From Nocardia shimofusensis NBRC 100134 (lineage in GTDB: Bacteria > Actinomycetota > Actinomycetes > Mycobacteriales > Mycobacteriaceae): 64,000 bases of DNA. This document shows positions 17,566 through 26,381 of the stretch, in pieces. The stretch's first letter is position 1, and every line of letters starts with the position of its first letter. A program made the translations under genes and the position numbers. The notes beneath the pieces are model-generated. The model did not search any database. It had not been told where the DNA came from and saw nothing but the letters and a program-made list of their open reading frames with translations. The stretch is from contig NZ_BDBT01000023.1 of the NCBI RefSeq assembly GCF_001613125.1, positions 1 to 64,000 of the forward strand, in the 5' to 3' direction.

Positions 17566-19260
17566 TTGTCTTTCGTGGTGACCCAACCATGCTGTAACGA
17601 CGCCGCCTGCGTGCAGGTGTGCCCCGTGAACTGCATCCGCCCGACCCCGGACGACCCGGATTTCCGCTCCACCGAGATGCTCTACATCGATCCGCAGACC
17701 TGCATCGACTGTGGCGCCTGCATGGAGGCCTGCCCTGTCGAGGCCATCCACCCCGAGGACGAACTGCCCGACGATCAACTGCGCTATCGAGAGATCAACG
17801 CGGAGTATTTCCGCCGCCATCCACTCGACGCGGGCACGGTGCCGGATCACCGGCCCCCGGTGAAGGTGCCCAAGCCCGATTCGCCCCTGCGGGTCGCGGT
17901 GGTCGGCTCCGGCCCCGCCGGTGTCTACGCCGCGGCCGAACTGATGGCCCGGATGCCCAGCGGCGGAATCGACATCGAGATGTTCGACCGGCTGCCCACC
18001 CCGTGGGGGCTCGTGCGCGCCGGGGTCGCCCCCGACCACCTCGGGACGAAAGCCATCACCGAGGTGTTCCGCCGGATCGCCGCCAAACCCGGATTCCGGT
18101 TCCACCTGAATGTCGAGATCGGCCGCCACCTCACCCACGACGAACTGCTCGCGCACCACCACGCCGTGATCTACGCCGTCGGCGCGCTCGAGGATCGCAA
18201 ACTCGACATCCCCGGCGCGGACCTGCCCGGCAGCGTGGCCGCCACCGAGTTCGTCGCCTGGTACAACGGCCACCCCGACTACGCGAACCGCGCCTTCGAC
18301 CTGACCGGTGAGCGCGCGGTGATCGTCGGCAACGGCAATGTCGCCCTCGACGTCGCCCGGCTGCTCGTCTCCGACCCGGACGGTCTCGTGCGCAGCGACA
18401 TGGCCGAGCACGCACTGGACGCGCTGCGGCAGAGCAATATTCGCGAGGTGGTCGTCCTCGGGCGCCGCGGTGTGGCGCAAGCCGCCTACACGACACCCGA
18501 ACTGCTGGCGCTCGGCCGCCTTCCGGGAGTCGATGTGGTCGTCGACCCACGCGAACTCGATCTCGGCCTCGGGGGCGAGGACCTGCCCTTCTCGACCGAT
18601 CTGAAGACACGGGTCGCCCTCGAATACGCCGACAGCACACCGACTCCGGGCGACAAGCGCATCGTCCTGCGGTACCTGGCCTCACCGGTCCGGCTGCTCG
18701 GCGCCGATCGCGTCCAGGGCGTGGAAATCGTCCACAACGAACTGGTCCGCACCGAGCACGGCACGCTCGAGGCCCGCCCCACCGGCACGACCGAGATCCT
18801 CGACGCCGGTCTCGTCCTGCGCTCGATCGGATACCGCGGCACGGCGGTCCCGGGTGTGCCCTTCGACGCGTCCGCGGGCCGGATTCCCAACATCGACGGC
18901 CGGGTCCTCGATCCCGACACCGGCGCGGCACTCGTCGGCGTCTACACGACCGGCTGGGTCAAACGCGGTCCCTCCGGCGTGATCGGCACCAACAAACTGT
19001 GCGCCCAGAACACCGTCGCCGCACTGATCGACGACATGCTCGCAGACCGCCTGCCGCAGCCGGAGTCCGGCCGCGATCGGGATGCGCTGTCCGCCTTGGT
19101 CGTCGAGCGCTGCCCCGAGGTCGTGGACGGGAAGGGCTGGCTGGCCATCGACGCGGCCGAGCGCAAGGGTGGCCGCGACCGCGGGCGTCCCCGCGTGAAG
19201 ATCACCGATACCGCAGAGATGGTCGACATCGCCAGGGCCGCGATGCACCCGGTGGGATAG
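17566..19260 (+). CDS. fprB: ferredoxin/ferredoxin-NADP reductase fusion (FprB-like)
   Basis: A 564-residue fusion that passes electrons from NADPH through FAD to an iron-sulfur domain. Residues 1-70 form a bacterial ferredoxin domain with cysteines at 9, 10, 15, 19, 23 and 46, 49, 52, 56 (CIDCGACMEACP). The rest is an adrenodoxin-reductase-type flavoprotein with FAD motif VVGSGPAGVYAA, NADPH motif IVGNGNVALDVAR and the C-terminal GWVKRGPSGVIGTNK. Architecture and sequence match mycobacterial FprB (Rv0886). TTG start at 17566 follows GAGGAG with 7-nt spacing. In this cluster it may supply a P450 or other oxygenase not present in the window. Confidence 0.93.
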   Translation: MSFVVTQPCCNDAACVQVCPVNCIRPTPDDPDFRSTEMLYIDPQTCIDCGACMEACPVEAIHPEDELPDDQLRYREINAEYFRRHPLDAGTVPDHRPPVKVPKPDSPLRVAVVGSGPAGVYAAAELMARMPSGGIDIEMFDRLPTPWGLVRAGVAPDHLGTKAITEVFRRIAAKPGFRFHLNVEIGRHLTHDELLAHHHAVIYAVGALEDRKLDIPGADLPGSVAATEFVAWYNGHPDYANRAFDLTGERAVIVGNGNVALDVARLLVSDPDGLVRSDMAEHALDALRQSNIREVVVLGRRGVAQAAYTTPELLALGRLPGVDVVVDPRELDLGLGGEDLPFSTDLKTRVALEYADSTPTPGDKRIVLRYLASPVRLLGADRVQGVEIVHNELVRTEHGTLEARPTGTTEILDAGLVLRSIGYRGTAVPGVPFDASAGRIPNIDGRVLDPDTGAALVGVYTTGWVKRGPSGVIGTNKLCAQNTVAALIDDMLADRLPQPESGRDRDALSALVVERCPEVVDGKGWLAIDAAERKGGRDRGRPRVKITDTAEMVDIARAAMHPVG

Positions 19261-19447
19261 AAGCCCGGCCGAGCAGTGCCGATCGCTGTCGGCACTCGCC
19301 CGTCTGTTCGTCCCGACGCAATCGGCGCTGCGATCTCGCAGGCCCGATGGCAGGGCCTGAACAGCGATTTCGTCGTAGCGCGTGGCCCCCTCGTGGCCCG
19401 CGCGACTCGATGCTGTCCGTTCGTCATCCAAAGCAAAGGAGCTCGTG

Positions 19448-20485
19448 ATGTCTGTTCGCAAGTCGTCGGTGGTGTGGACGGTATCGGGGGTCGTGCTGAT
19501 AGTCGGCGCGGTGATCATCAGGTTCGCGGTGCTGCCCGCCATGACGAAACTGCCGGACGATCTCAGTCAGTCGCAGCGGTACGACGGCACGATGCAGGCA
19601 CTGAACTCGCAGGCCTTCGCGGCAGGTGACTTCGCCGCCCTGCTGACTCCTCAGATGCCGATCACCGCCGACCGCAGCCTCACTGTCGATGCGGTCGACG
19701 GCGACACCGCCGTCGTGACCAGCAACTCCGTGGTCACCCTGCCGGATTCCTCGACCCAGGACGACGTGCACACCTACGCGGTCGACCGCGTCGACTACTC
19801 ACCCGTCGAACTCACCGATCCACAGAGGGACTCACTGGTCCCGGCCGCCAGGCAGGCCACCTTCGAGGCCCACAGCGGTCTCACCTTCAGCTGGCCGATG
19901 GACCCGGCCGCATCCGACACCATGCTCTACGACCCGGTGACCCGTACCGCCCAGCGGGCGACCTTCGTCGACGAGAGCGAAGTGCAGGGCCGAAAGGTCT
20001 ACAACTACCGCGTCGACGCCGCGGGCCCGATCGGCAACCCGGCGCTGCTCGCCGGCTTCCAGGACTTCCCGGCGCAACTGCCCAAGGCCATGCTCGAGGG
20101 ACTGCTGCAGGCCGGCGTCGTCCCGGAGAAGTCACGCGAGGCCCTCACGGCCGCCCTGCCATCGCTGGCCGACCCGGTCAGCATCGGATTCGGCAGCATC
20201 AACGAGGTCGCCGCCGCCGTCGACGCGGAGTTCGGCGCACCGCTGAAGGTCGAGCAGACCCAGGGCATGTATGTCACCGTCTCCGCCGACGGCCGCGACA
20301 TCCCGGCCCTGCCGCTGTCGATCGTGAGCATCCACACCGCCGACAACGAGGTGGTCTCCAGCGCGGACACCCTCTCGAAGAACTCGACGATGCTGTCGAT
20401 CCTCGGCCTGTGGCTGCCGGTGGCCATGGTCGTGATCGGCATCGCGCTCCTGGCGCTCGGCATCGTCCGGCGCCGGGCCGCCTGA
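19448..20485 (+). CDS. DUF3068 / PorA-family membrane-anchored protein
   Basis: A 345-residue protein with an N-terminal transmembrane segment (residues about 10-28, TVSGVVLIVGAVIIRFAV), a large extracytoplasmic beta-rich region and a C-terminal transmembrane helix (about 316-340) ending in RRRAA. This topology and the phrases DFAALLTPQMPITADRSL and SWPMDP are typical of DUF3068, also labelled porin PorA family, a group limited to mycolata and relatives; the function is not established. Start ATG 19448 with AAAGGAG 7-8 nt upstream. Followed by a strong terminator. Confidence 0.85.
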   Translation: MSVRKSSVVWTVSGVVLIVGAVIIRFAVLPAMTKLPDDLSQSQRYDGTMQALNSQAFAAGDFAALLTPQMPITADRSLTVDAVDGDTAVVTSNSVVTLPDSSTQDDVHTYAVDRVDYSPVELTDPQRDSLVPAARQATFEAHSGLTFSWPMDPAASDTMLYDPVTRTAQRATFVDESEVQGRKVYNYRVDAAGPIGNPALLAGFQDFPAQLPKAMLEGLLQAGVVPEKSREALTAALPSLADPVSIGFGSINEVAAAVDAEFGAPLKVEQTQGMYVTVSADGRDIPALPLSIVSIHTADNEVVSSADTLSKNSTMLSILGLWLPVAMVVIGIALLALGIVRRRAA

Positions 20486-20495
20486 GCTGAACGAT

Positions 20496-20533
20496 GAAGC
20501 CGGTTCCGCCTTTCGGGAGGCGGAACCGGCTTC
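20496..20533 (+). terminator. strong terminator after DUF3068 gene
   Basis: Perfect 16-bp inverted repeat (20496-20511 and 20518-20533, arm begins GAAGCCGGTTCCGCC), 6-nt loop, 11 nt after the stop. Confidence 0.85.
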
Positions 20534-20564
20534 GGTCGTGCTACGCGCGGGTGCGCCCCCCCGC

Positions 20565-20702
20565 TCACAAGGTCGGCAGCGGTGGTGAAGGCGCGTCGAG
20601 CAGGATCGGCTGCTTCGGGTAGGCGACACTGGCATTCGGCGAAGGCGGATCGCGGAACAGCACTTCGTCGATCGCGTCCCGGGTCGTGAGTGTGCCGCCC
20701 AC
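20565..20702 (-). pseudogene. 45-codon open frame, small protein or gene remnant
   Basis: Reads GTG then GGTLTTRDAIDEVLFRD and ends in SPPLPTL before TGA. About 80 percent of its third positions are G or C, as in real genes here, but no good ribosome site precedes the GTG. The frame is closed by TAG at 20729-20727, so nothing larger is intact. The proline-rich tail looks like the C-terminus of a longer protein. I interpret it as either a small gene or the end of a deleted gene. Confidence 0.3.
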
Positions 20703-20829
20703 GATCTCACCGACAGAGTCATGAGGCTACACCGAGCCGATCTGCACCGCCGTCGCCGCGAGGCCAAGGCGCTCGCGCGGGGCTGCCCGGGTTTTGGAGG
20801 GGCCTGATCCGGATACCGGACTCGACCGT

Positions 20830-20887
20830 ACGTGCGAGGCCGGGGCGCGGTGGTACGACTGGTGCCGCTACCCTTGGCCTCGCACGT
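20830..20887 (+). promoter_or_regulatory. 58-nt inverted-repeat leader of the 33-codon gene
   Basis: Perfect 12-bp arms ACGTGCGAGGCC (20830-20841) and GGCCTCGCACGT (20876-20887) separated by 34 nt with a smaller GCGG/CCGC inner pairing. It ends 23 nt before the ATG at 20911. It could be an RNA structure in the leader or a large operator. Confidence 0.5.
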
Positions 20888-20910
20888 GCACAATCGAGAG
20901 TTAGGTATTC

Positions 20911-21012
20911 ATGGGAAGCGTCGTCCTCGACATCGTCGCCTTGGTCACCAACCGCGCCGCTGAGTTCTGGAACTGGCTCGCGACCGGATCCGCGGGTTTC
21001 CCGCCGGTGTAA
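20911..21012 (+). CDS. 33-residue small protein, unknown
   Basis: Encodes MGSVVLDIVALVTNRAAEF followed by WNWLATGSAGFPPV. Twenty-eight of 32 codons after the start end in G or C, matching neighbouring genes. Residues 3-24 could form an amphipathic or membrane-seeking helix with an aromatic WNW edge, and the C-terminus is Pro-rich. AGGT lies about 8 nt before the ATG. A 58-nt hairpin precedes it and a strong terminator begins 21 nt after its stop, so it looks like an independent transcription unit. I recognise no family. Confidence 0.6.
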   Translation: MGSVVLDIVALVTNRAAEFWNWLATGSAGFPPV

Positions 21013-21032
21013 CCATCGCTGATTCCAGCGAG

Positions 21033-21065
21033 ATCAACCCCCGCCCTTTCCGGCCGGGGGTTGAT
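21033..21065 (+). terminator. terminator of the 33-codon gene
   Basis: Perfect 11-bp arms ATCAACCCCCG (21033-21043) and CGGGGGTTGAT (21055-21065), followed by TCGTTTTC. It also faces the end of the converging hot-dog gene. Confidence 0.8.
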
Positions 21066-21081
21066 TCGTTTTCGGGGAGCT

Positions 21082-21849
21082 CTATACGAGAGTGGGCGAC
21101 ACGGGTTCGCGCGGCTCGATCCACAGTGCCTCGGCGACCGCGCACAGCTCACCGGCGGCGGTGGCCAGGGCGACTCCGACGGTGTGCTTGCGACCTTCCG
21201 CCGAGCGTGGCCAGGCGTAACTGATGTGCGCGACACCGGCTTCCACCGGCGCCAGCACCGTCGTGGTGAGGGCGGCGGTCACCGCGCCCGTCGCCATCCG
21301 GTGGTAGGCGAAGCCTGCTACGCCGCCGGGGCAGTCCAGCGCCGACCAGACGTTCTCGATCGAGAGGGTGCCGTCGGGTCCGGCCAGTGCCGGGTCGGGG
21401 GTCCACGCCGAGACGATCAGGCCGCGCTCCCGCAGGGTGCAGGGAAACAGCCGGAGACCCTTTCCGGGCTCGCAGCCCTGGCCGCAGCCGTAGCAGCGGG
21501 TGACCTCGCGCTTGCCGGATCGCAGTCCCCGTTCGGTGGCGGTCTGGACCTGCGCCCATTCCGGGCATTGCGGGACATCGAGATCCAGCGTCGCCGAGTG
21601 CGCCTCGGTGAGGATCCTGCCCGCGGCATCGGTGAGCGCGACGCCGCCTCGCTCGGTCCGCGCGATCGTCAGGGGCGTGCCGACGGGCACCGTGCCGCGG
21701 AAGTCGACGCGCTGGGTCACGGCGGGCGAGCGTCCGGCCAGCGCGCCGGCGACATACCCGCCGAAGGCGACCTCCGGGTAACCGAACACGTGCTCGGGGA
21801 TGGTGATCTCGTCCAGCCGGATCATCTGCGCCTCGTCGTCCTTCCACAC
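21082..21849 (-). CDS. double hot-dog domain protein, thioesterase-like
   Basis: A 255-residue protein likely made of two hot-dog halves (about 10-110 and 135-245), as in acyl-CoA thioesterase/dehydratase-like proteins; the first half contains FGGYVAGALAG and the second ALDCPGGVAGF. Between them is a cysteine-rich CYGCGQGCEPG segment, a feature seen in actinobacterial members (often CFVCG). No metal or catalytic residue can be assigned with confidence. Single gene, no obvious operon partner. Confidence 0.7.
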   Translation of the reverse strand: MWKDDEAQMIRLDEITIPEHVFGYPEVAFGGYVAGALAGRSPAVTQRVDFRGTVPVGTPLTIARTERGGVALTDAAGRILTEAHSATLDLDVPQCPEWAQVQTATERGLRSGKREVTRCYGCGQGCEPGKGLRLFPCTLRERGLIVSAWTPDPALAGPDGTLSIENVWSALDCPGGVAGFAYHRMATGAVTAALTTTVLAPVEAGVAHISYAWPRSAEGRKHTVGVALATAAGELCAVAEALWIEPREPVSPTLV

Positions 21850-21952
21850 CGGCGGGTGAGCGCGCCGCTCGGTCCGACAATACCGCTCGGCCGGTTCGGG
21901 CCCGATCCGGCGTGCGCGACAGCCACGGATCCTCCGGGGCGCCTCCCGGATC

Positions 21953-22579
21953 TCACGACAGCGGCTGTCCGCCCCGCTGGGCCAGCAGCACGCCGAGCAC
22001 GCCGATCTCCTGGCCCTGCTGCTGCACCATCGACCGCGCCGACTCCTTCACCGGCCCGTTGGTGAGCAGCGCGTCGGCGGCCCGCGCCATCGCCACACCG
22101 CCCTGGTGGTGACGAATCATCAACTGCAGAAACAGGATTTCGGCGTCCTTGCCGCGCGCGGCGGACAGTGCGTCGAGTTCCGCGACGGTCGCCGTGCCCG
22201 GCATGAGGGCCGAAGCGTGTGACGGCTGGTCATGATGAGGACCGGCGGGTAGCCACGTCATGTGCTGAGCGGGCATCGGTGTCGCGCCTGCCATCCGCAG
22301 CCAGCCCAGCAGGGTGCCGATCTCCATCCGCTGCGTGTCGGCCATCCGGTCGGCGAGCCCGCGCACCGCGGGCGCGGCCCCGGGATCGAGGCGCTCCGCC
22401 ATGGTCAACGCCTGTTGATGGTGCACGCTCATGTCCTGGGCGAAGCCGATCTCGACCGCGTTCAGCACCGGCGCGTCGCTGTGCCGCTCGGGCAGCAGAG
22501 CCGGCCGCAACGCCGCCCCGAGCACCAGCAGCGTCAGCGCGGCCGAGGCGAACCCGGCGATCCGCATCCACGCCGGCAT
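21953..22579 (-). CDS. DUF305 protein, membrane-anchored
   Basis: A 208-residue protein with an N-terminal hydrophobic anchor (MRIAGFASAALTLLVLGAAL) and the paired His motifs of DUF305, DMSVHHQQALTMAE and LMIRHHQGGVAMA. These helical bundles are exported and are often found with metal or copper handling genes; ferritin-like metal binding has been proposed for the family. ATG 22579 is 2 nt after the stop of the LVIVD-repeat gene, so expression is coupled. Confidence 0.85.
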   Translation of the reverse strand: MPAWMRIAGFASAALTLLVLGAALRPALLPERHSDAPVLNAVEIGFAQDMSVHHQQALTMAERLDPGAAPAVRGLADRMADTQRMEIGTLLGWLRMAGATPMPAQHMTWLPAGPHHDQPSHASALMPGTATVAELDALSAARGKDAEILFLQLMIRHHQGGVAMARAADALLTNGPVKESARSMVQQQGQEIGVLGVLLAQRGGQPLS

Positions 22580-22581
22580 GG

Positions 22582-24159
22582 TCACGATCCGACGATCGAA
22601 TGCTGGTCGGCCGGTGGGGTGTACACCCCGTTCTCGAGTCGCAGCACCATGAAGCCGTTGTCCGAGCAGGCCACATACAGTTGGTCGCCGCGCCACTCCG
22701 GCGGGGACAGGCACCAGTCGGTGGAGAGGTCGCCGAACGCGAGTCTGCCGGTGCGTGGGGTCAACGCGTCCATCGGATCGAACTCGCCCTCGAGCGCCGC
22801 GCGCAATGCCGTCGGCGCGCTCATCAGCGGCACGCCGATGATCGAGGCCAGGGCATGCGCCGAGTTCCACAGCTCGAGATTGCGACCGGTGCGCGCCGGC
22901 GGATTGAAGTAGGCGATCTCACGCATCGCGAGCGGGTCGCGCACGTCGAACACCCGGATGCCCGACGAGATCCAGCCGCAGGCCAGCGCTGTCGGATTCT
23001 GCTGCCGGTCGGCGGCGCAGTAGTGCGATTCGTAGGCGAATGCCGAACCGCCCATCGACGAGCCGATATTGCTGTCGATATGGTGCGGCAGGTTGATCTC
23101 CAGCTTCAGCTTCGCGGCCACCTTCGGCGCGGTGTCGTCGGAGATGTCGATGAGCTTCACCCCGCCCGAGCCGCCCTCGTCCACTGTGAACAGGTAGGGC
23201 GCGCCGTCGTAGCTGACCGGGATGCTGTGCTGGGTGGCCCAGCCGTCGGTCCAGAAGGTGCGCCCGATGTGGTGCACCGCCGGGTTCGGTTCGCGGCGCT
23301 GGACGGCGCTGACGTCGAGCACGGTGAACCCGCCCAATGCCGACAGGTACAGCCGGGTGCCGTCGGGACTGACGCCGAAACCGTGCGCCTCGATGCCTGT
23401 CAGGCCCTGCCAGATCACCCTCGGGGCGGCCGGATCGGTCAGGTCGACCGCGCTCAGGAAGCCGGGCGTGATGCCCGAGGCCCAGTAGGTGCGGCCGTCG
23501 GGGGAGAAGCCGCCTTCGTGGGTGGTGATCGGTAGCGGCATCAGCGGATTCGTGCCGGGGCCCGGGTTGAGCAGCCGCGGGTGCGCGCAGTCGGAGATGT
23601 CGTACACCGACAGGAAACCGGCGCCGGTCAACGCGGGTACACCGGTGCCGACCAGCAACTTGCGTTCGGTGTTGACCTTCAGGCTCTCCCACGTGCCCGC
23701 CATCATCGCGGGCTCGGTGAGGTTCGCGGTCGGGCGCGGGGCGGCCGGATCGGATACGTCGAGCACCTGCACGCCTCGACCCTCGCCGAACAGACTGCTC
23801 GGAAAAGTGGAGCCGAGGTACGCGCAGTGCTCGAAACTGGTGGAGGTGATGCCCGCACCGCGTCCGGGGAACTGGCCGACCAGCGAGATGTTGCAGCTGT
23901 ACCCGAGGGTGCTGCGGCCGCTGTCGCGGTCGGCGGCGGTCACGTCGCCCTGCAGTCCGGGTTCGGGCATGGACCCGGGCCCACAATCGGCCCGTGGCAC
24001 CGAATTGCGCCCCACCTCGAAGAATTCGTGTACCGCGGTCTCGATGTCCGAGCGCAGGTCCGCGGCGGCCCCGACCGGCACCATCATCGCGGCGGCGACC
24101 CCCGCGGTCAACAGCGCCAGCGGCCTGGCACGGGATATCCGGGTCAGAGAACGCATCAT
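22582..24159 (-). CDS. secreted LVIVD-repeat beta-propeller protein
   Basis: A 525-residue exported protein. The N-terminus has RISRAR followed by a hydrophobic stretch and an AAA cleavage region (residues about 1-34). The body contains repeated strands of the type VQVLDVSDPAAPR, FLSVYDISDCAHPR, FLSAVDLTDPAAPR, FTVLDVSAVQ, VKLIDISDDTAPK and IRVFDVRDPLA, which define LVIVD/YVTN-like propeller blades. Enzymatic activity is unknown. It precedes and is coupled to the DUF305 gene, a pairing that suggests a joint cell-surface function. Start ATG 24159 (or 24156) follows GGGGGG. Confidence 0.85.
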   Translation of the reverse strand: MMRSLTRISRARPLALLTAGVAAAMMVPVGAAADLRSDIETAVHEFFEVGRNSVPRADCGPGSMPEPGLQGDVTAADRDSGRSTLGYSCNISLVGQFPGRGAGITSTSFEHCAYLGSTFPSSLFGEGRGVQVLDVSDPAAPRPTANLTEPAMMAGTWESLKVNTERKLLVGTGVPALTGAGFLSVYDISDCAHPRLLNPGPGTNPLMPLPITTHEGGFSPDGRTYWASGITPGFLSAVDLTDPAAPRVIWQGLTGIEAHGFGVSPDGTRLYLSALGGFTVLDVSAVQRREPNPAVHHIGRTFWTDGWATQHSIPVSYDGAPYLFTVDEGGSGGVKLIDISDDTAPKVAAKLKLEINLPHHIDSNIGSSMGGSAFAYESHYCAADRQQNPTALACGWISSGIRVFDVRDPLAMREIAYFNPPARTGRNLELWNSAHALASIIGVPLMSAPTALRAALEGEFDPMDALTPRTGRLAFGDLSTDWCLSPPEWRGDQLYVACSDNGFMVLRLENGVYTPPADQHSIVGS

Positions 24160-24239
24160 CGCATCCCCCCAACTTCTCTGTCAGGTTCCGCCTGCGACAG
24201 CGGCGTGAACTGACTGAATGGTAGGGCGACGGGGTTGTC

Positions 24240-25238
24240 TCAGAAGACGGTTTCCGGGGATTCGACCGCGCCCGCCCGCCGGGCGTGCCGGGACGGTCGG
24301 GCGGCCGGTGCGGCGTCGGAAGTGCCGACGGGGCGCTCCAGGAGCCGTTCGCACACCTCCAGCAGCCGGGCGCGAAGCCCGTCCGCGCGGTCGGCGATCG
24401 CGGCTTGGGCCCGGACGTATTCCGCACGGCCCGCTGCTGTTTCGACGGGCACCGGCGGATAGCCGTAGTCGCTCAGGTCGTAGGGACTCGCGCGCATATC
24501 CAGCTCGCGTGCGGTGCAGGCAGATTCGAAGCAATCCAGCAGCAGGTCGGAGCCGACGAGCGGGACCAGTTTGCCACCCCACTTGTAGAGGTCCATGTTC
24601 GCGTGCAGGCAGCCGGGCTGCTCGGCGGCGATCTGGTCCTCGCGGGTGAGGACGGCGGCGTTGCGGCCGACCGCGTCAGGGGTGAAGAACCGGTAGGCGT
24701 CGAAATGCGTGCAACGCAGCGACTGGGACTCCACCACCGCGTCGGTGGCCGCGCGGCCGAGCCGCAGCGGCACCCGACTGTGCCGGATGTCGTCGGTGCG
24801 GTAGACCATCGCCCATTCGTGCAGGCCGAAGCAGGACAGCTGCGCGGGCCGGGCGGCGGTGGCGCGCAGCAGTCGCGCGACGAAGGCCACGGTGTCGCGG
24901 CGACGAGCCAGGAACGCGGGATCGGCCGTGAACACCGGGCCGTCGGCGCCGTCGACCCGGTGGTAGCCGCGGGATCCGTGGTACTCGTGCGCCGCGGCCA
25001 TGCCGATCCCGAAACCCGGATGCCAGCGCCGCAATTGCCCGGGCTTCTGGCCGTAGTAGGTGAACAGGAAGTCGATGACGGGGTGGGATTCCCCGGCCGC
25101 GCGCCGTTCGAGGTACGGCCCGGCGAGCTCGTCGAACCGCGCGCGATGCGCGGCCGCCCGCGCGCGCCATTCCGTTTCGGGCAGCACGATCACCGCGCCC
25201 TGCTCCCTTCCCTCACTGCTGGACATCCTGTCGATCAT
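24240..25238 (-). CDS. conserved actinobacterial protein usually labelled 3-methyladenine DNA glycosylase
   Basis: A 332-residue protein. The segment ESHPVIDFLFTYYGQKPGQLRRWHPG is characteristic of an actinobacterial family that databases often call 3-methyladenine DNA glycosylase, although I see no helix-hairpin-helix or AlkA/Mpg motif, so the label may be a propagated guess. Other conserved features are FGLHEWAMVYR, CTHFDAYRFFTP and HANMDLYKW, rich in His, Asp and Tyr and suggestive of an enzyme. Start could be ATG 25238 or 25226; neither has a clear ribosome site. Confidence 0.65.
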   Translation of the reverse strand: MIDRMSSSEGREQGAVIVLPETEWRARAAAHRARFDELAGPYLERRAAGESHPVIDFLFTYYGQKPGQLRRWHPGFGIGMAAAHEYHGSRGYHRVDGADGPVFTADPAFLARRRDTVAFVARLLRATAARPAQLSCFGLHEWAMVYRTDDIRHSRVPLRLGRAATDAVVESQSLRCTHFDAYRFFTPDAVGRNAAVLTREDQIAAEQPGCLHANMDLYKWGGKLVPLVGSDLLLDCFESACTARELDMRASPYDLSDYGYPPVPVETAAGRAEYVRAQAAIADRADGLRARLLEVCERLLERPVGTSDAAPAARPSRHARRAGAVESPETVF

Positions 25239-25316
25239 CTCGCACCCGCGCGGGTCGAACTCCTCGCCCTCCGCCGGGCGGGCAGCACAGTCTCGACCCG
25301 CGCGGATGCCGTCGGA

Positions 25317-26381
25317 TCACTCCGCGTTGCGGTGGGTGGTGTCGCGGACGGTGCCGACGAATTCCTCCACCAGATCCTCCAGCGCGACGATGCCGCAGGT
25401 GTTGCCCCGGCTGTCGACCACTCGGCCCAGGTGACTGTTGGTGCGGCGCAGCCGGGCCAGCGCCTCGACCAGCGGGGTGCCGATGGTCAGGGCGGGCAAC
25501 GGACGGATGTCGGTGCGCGGGATCGGTGTGCCCGGCCCGGCGGATTCGTCGGCGACCTTGTCCAGCACGTCCTTGACGTGCAGGTAGCCGACCAGCGAGC
25601 CGTCGCCCGCGCGGACCGGGTAGCGCGAGTACCCGGTCTCGGCGACCGCGGTCTCGATATCGCCGAGGGTGCTGCCGCTGCCGCGCAACGGGATCGACCT
25701 GGTGGCGGCCAGCGGCACCATGACGTCGGCGACGGTGCGCTCGGAGGTGCCCAGCGCCTGGGTCAGCCGCCGGTGCTCCTCCTCGTCGAGCAGGCCCTCC
25801 GACCGCGACTCGCCGATCATCTCGGCCAGTTCGACACTGGACACCGTGGCGTCCAGCTCGTCCTTCGGCTCGATGCGCAGCATCCGCAGCGTCAGGTTGG
25901 CGGCCAGGTTGTAGAGCGCGATGAGCGGGCGGGCCAGCCGCAGGAACACCAGGTGGATCGGCACCAGTAGCAGCGCGCTGCGTTCCGGGCCTGCCAGCGC
26001 GATGTTCTTCGGGATCATCTCGCCGAGCAGGATGTGCAGGACCACCACGATGGCCAGCGCGATCGCGAAGGACACCGGATGCAGCAGCTGATCGGGCATG
26101 CCCAGCGCGTGGAACGGTTTCTCCAGCAGATGCGCGACCGCCGGTTCGCCGACCCGGCCGAGCAGGATCGAGCAGATCGTGATGCCCAGCTGCGCCGCGG
26201 CCAGCATCATCGACAGGTTCTCACCGGCCTTGATGACGGTCGTGGCGTTGCGCTTGCCCTGGGCGACCATCGCCTCGAGCCGGTCCCGGCGCGCCGAGAT
26301 CAGCGCGAATTCGGCGGCGACGAAGAAGGCGTTGCCCGCCAGCAGCACGAAGGTCAGCACCACTCCGAACAGATCACCCAT
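25317..26381 (-). CDS. CNNM/CBS-domain membrane protein (Rv1841c-like)
   Basis: A 354-residue hemolysin-C/CorB-family protein: CNNM (DUF21) transmembrane domain at residues 1-190 with ITICSILLGRVGEPA and GEMIPKNIAL, followed by two CBS domains (about 205-340). Relatives act in Mg or other cation efflux. It lacks the C-terminal CorC_HlyC domain present in its partner. The start codon lies inside the end of the upstream gene (8-nt overlap), so the two are co-translated, and the pair matches Rv1842c-Rv1841c next to guaB1 in M. tuberculosis. Confidence 0.88.
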   Translation of the reverse strand: MGDLFGVVLTFVLLAGNAFFVAAEFALISARRDRLEAMVAQGKRNATTVIKAGENLSMMLAAAQLGITICSILLGRVGEPAVAHLLEKPFHALGMPDQLLHPVSFAIALAIVVVLHILLGEMIPKNIALAGPERSALLLVPIHLVFLRLARPLIALYNLAANLTLRMLRIEPKDELDATVSSVELAEMIGESRSEGLLDEEEHRRLTQALGTSERTVADVMVPLAATRSIPLRGSGSTLGDIETAVAETGYSRYPVRAGDGSLVGYLHVKDVLDKVADESAGPGTPIPRTDIRPLPALTIGTPLVEALARLRRTNSHLGRVVDSRGNTCGIVALEDLVEEFVGTVRDTTHRNAE

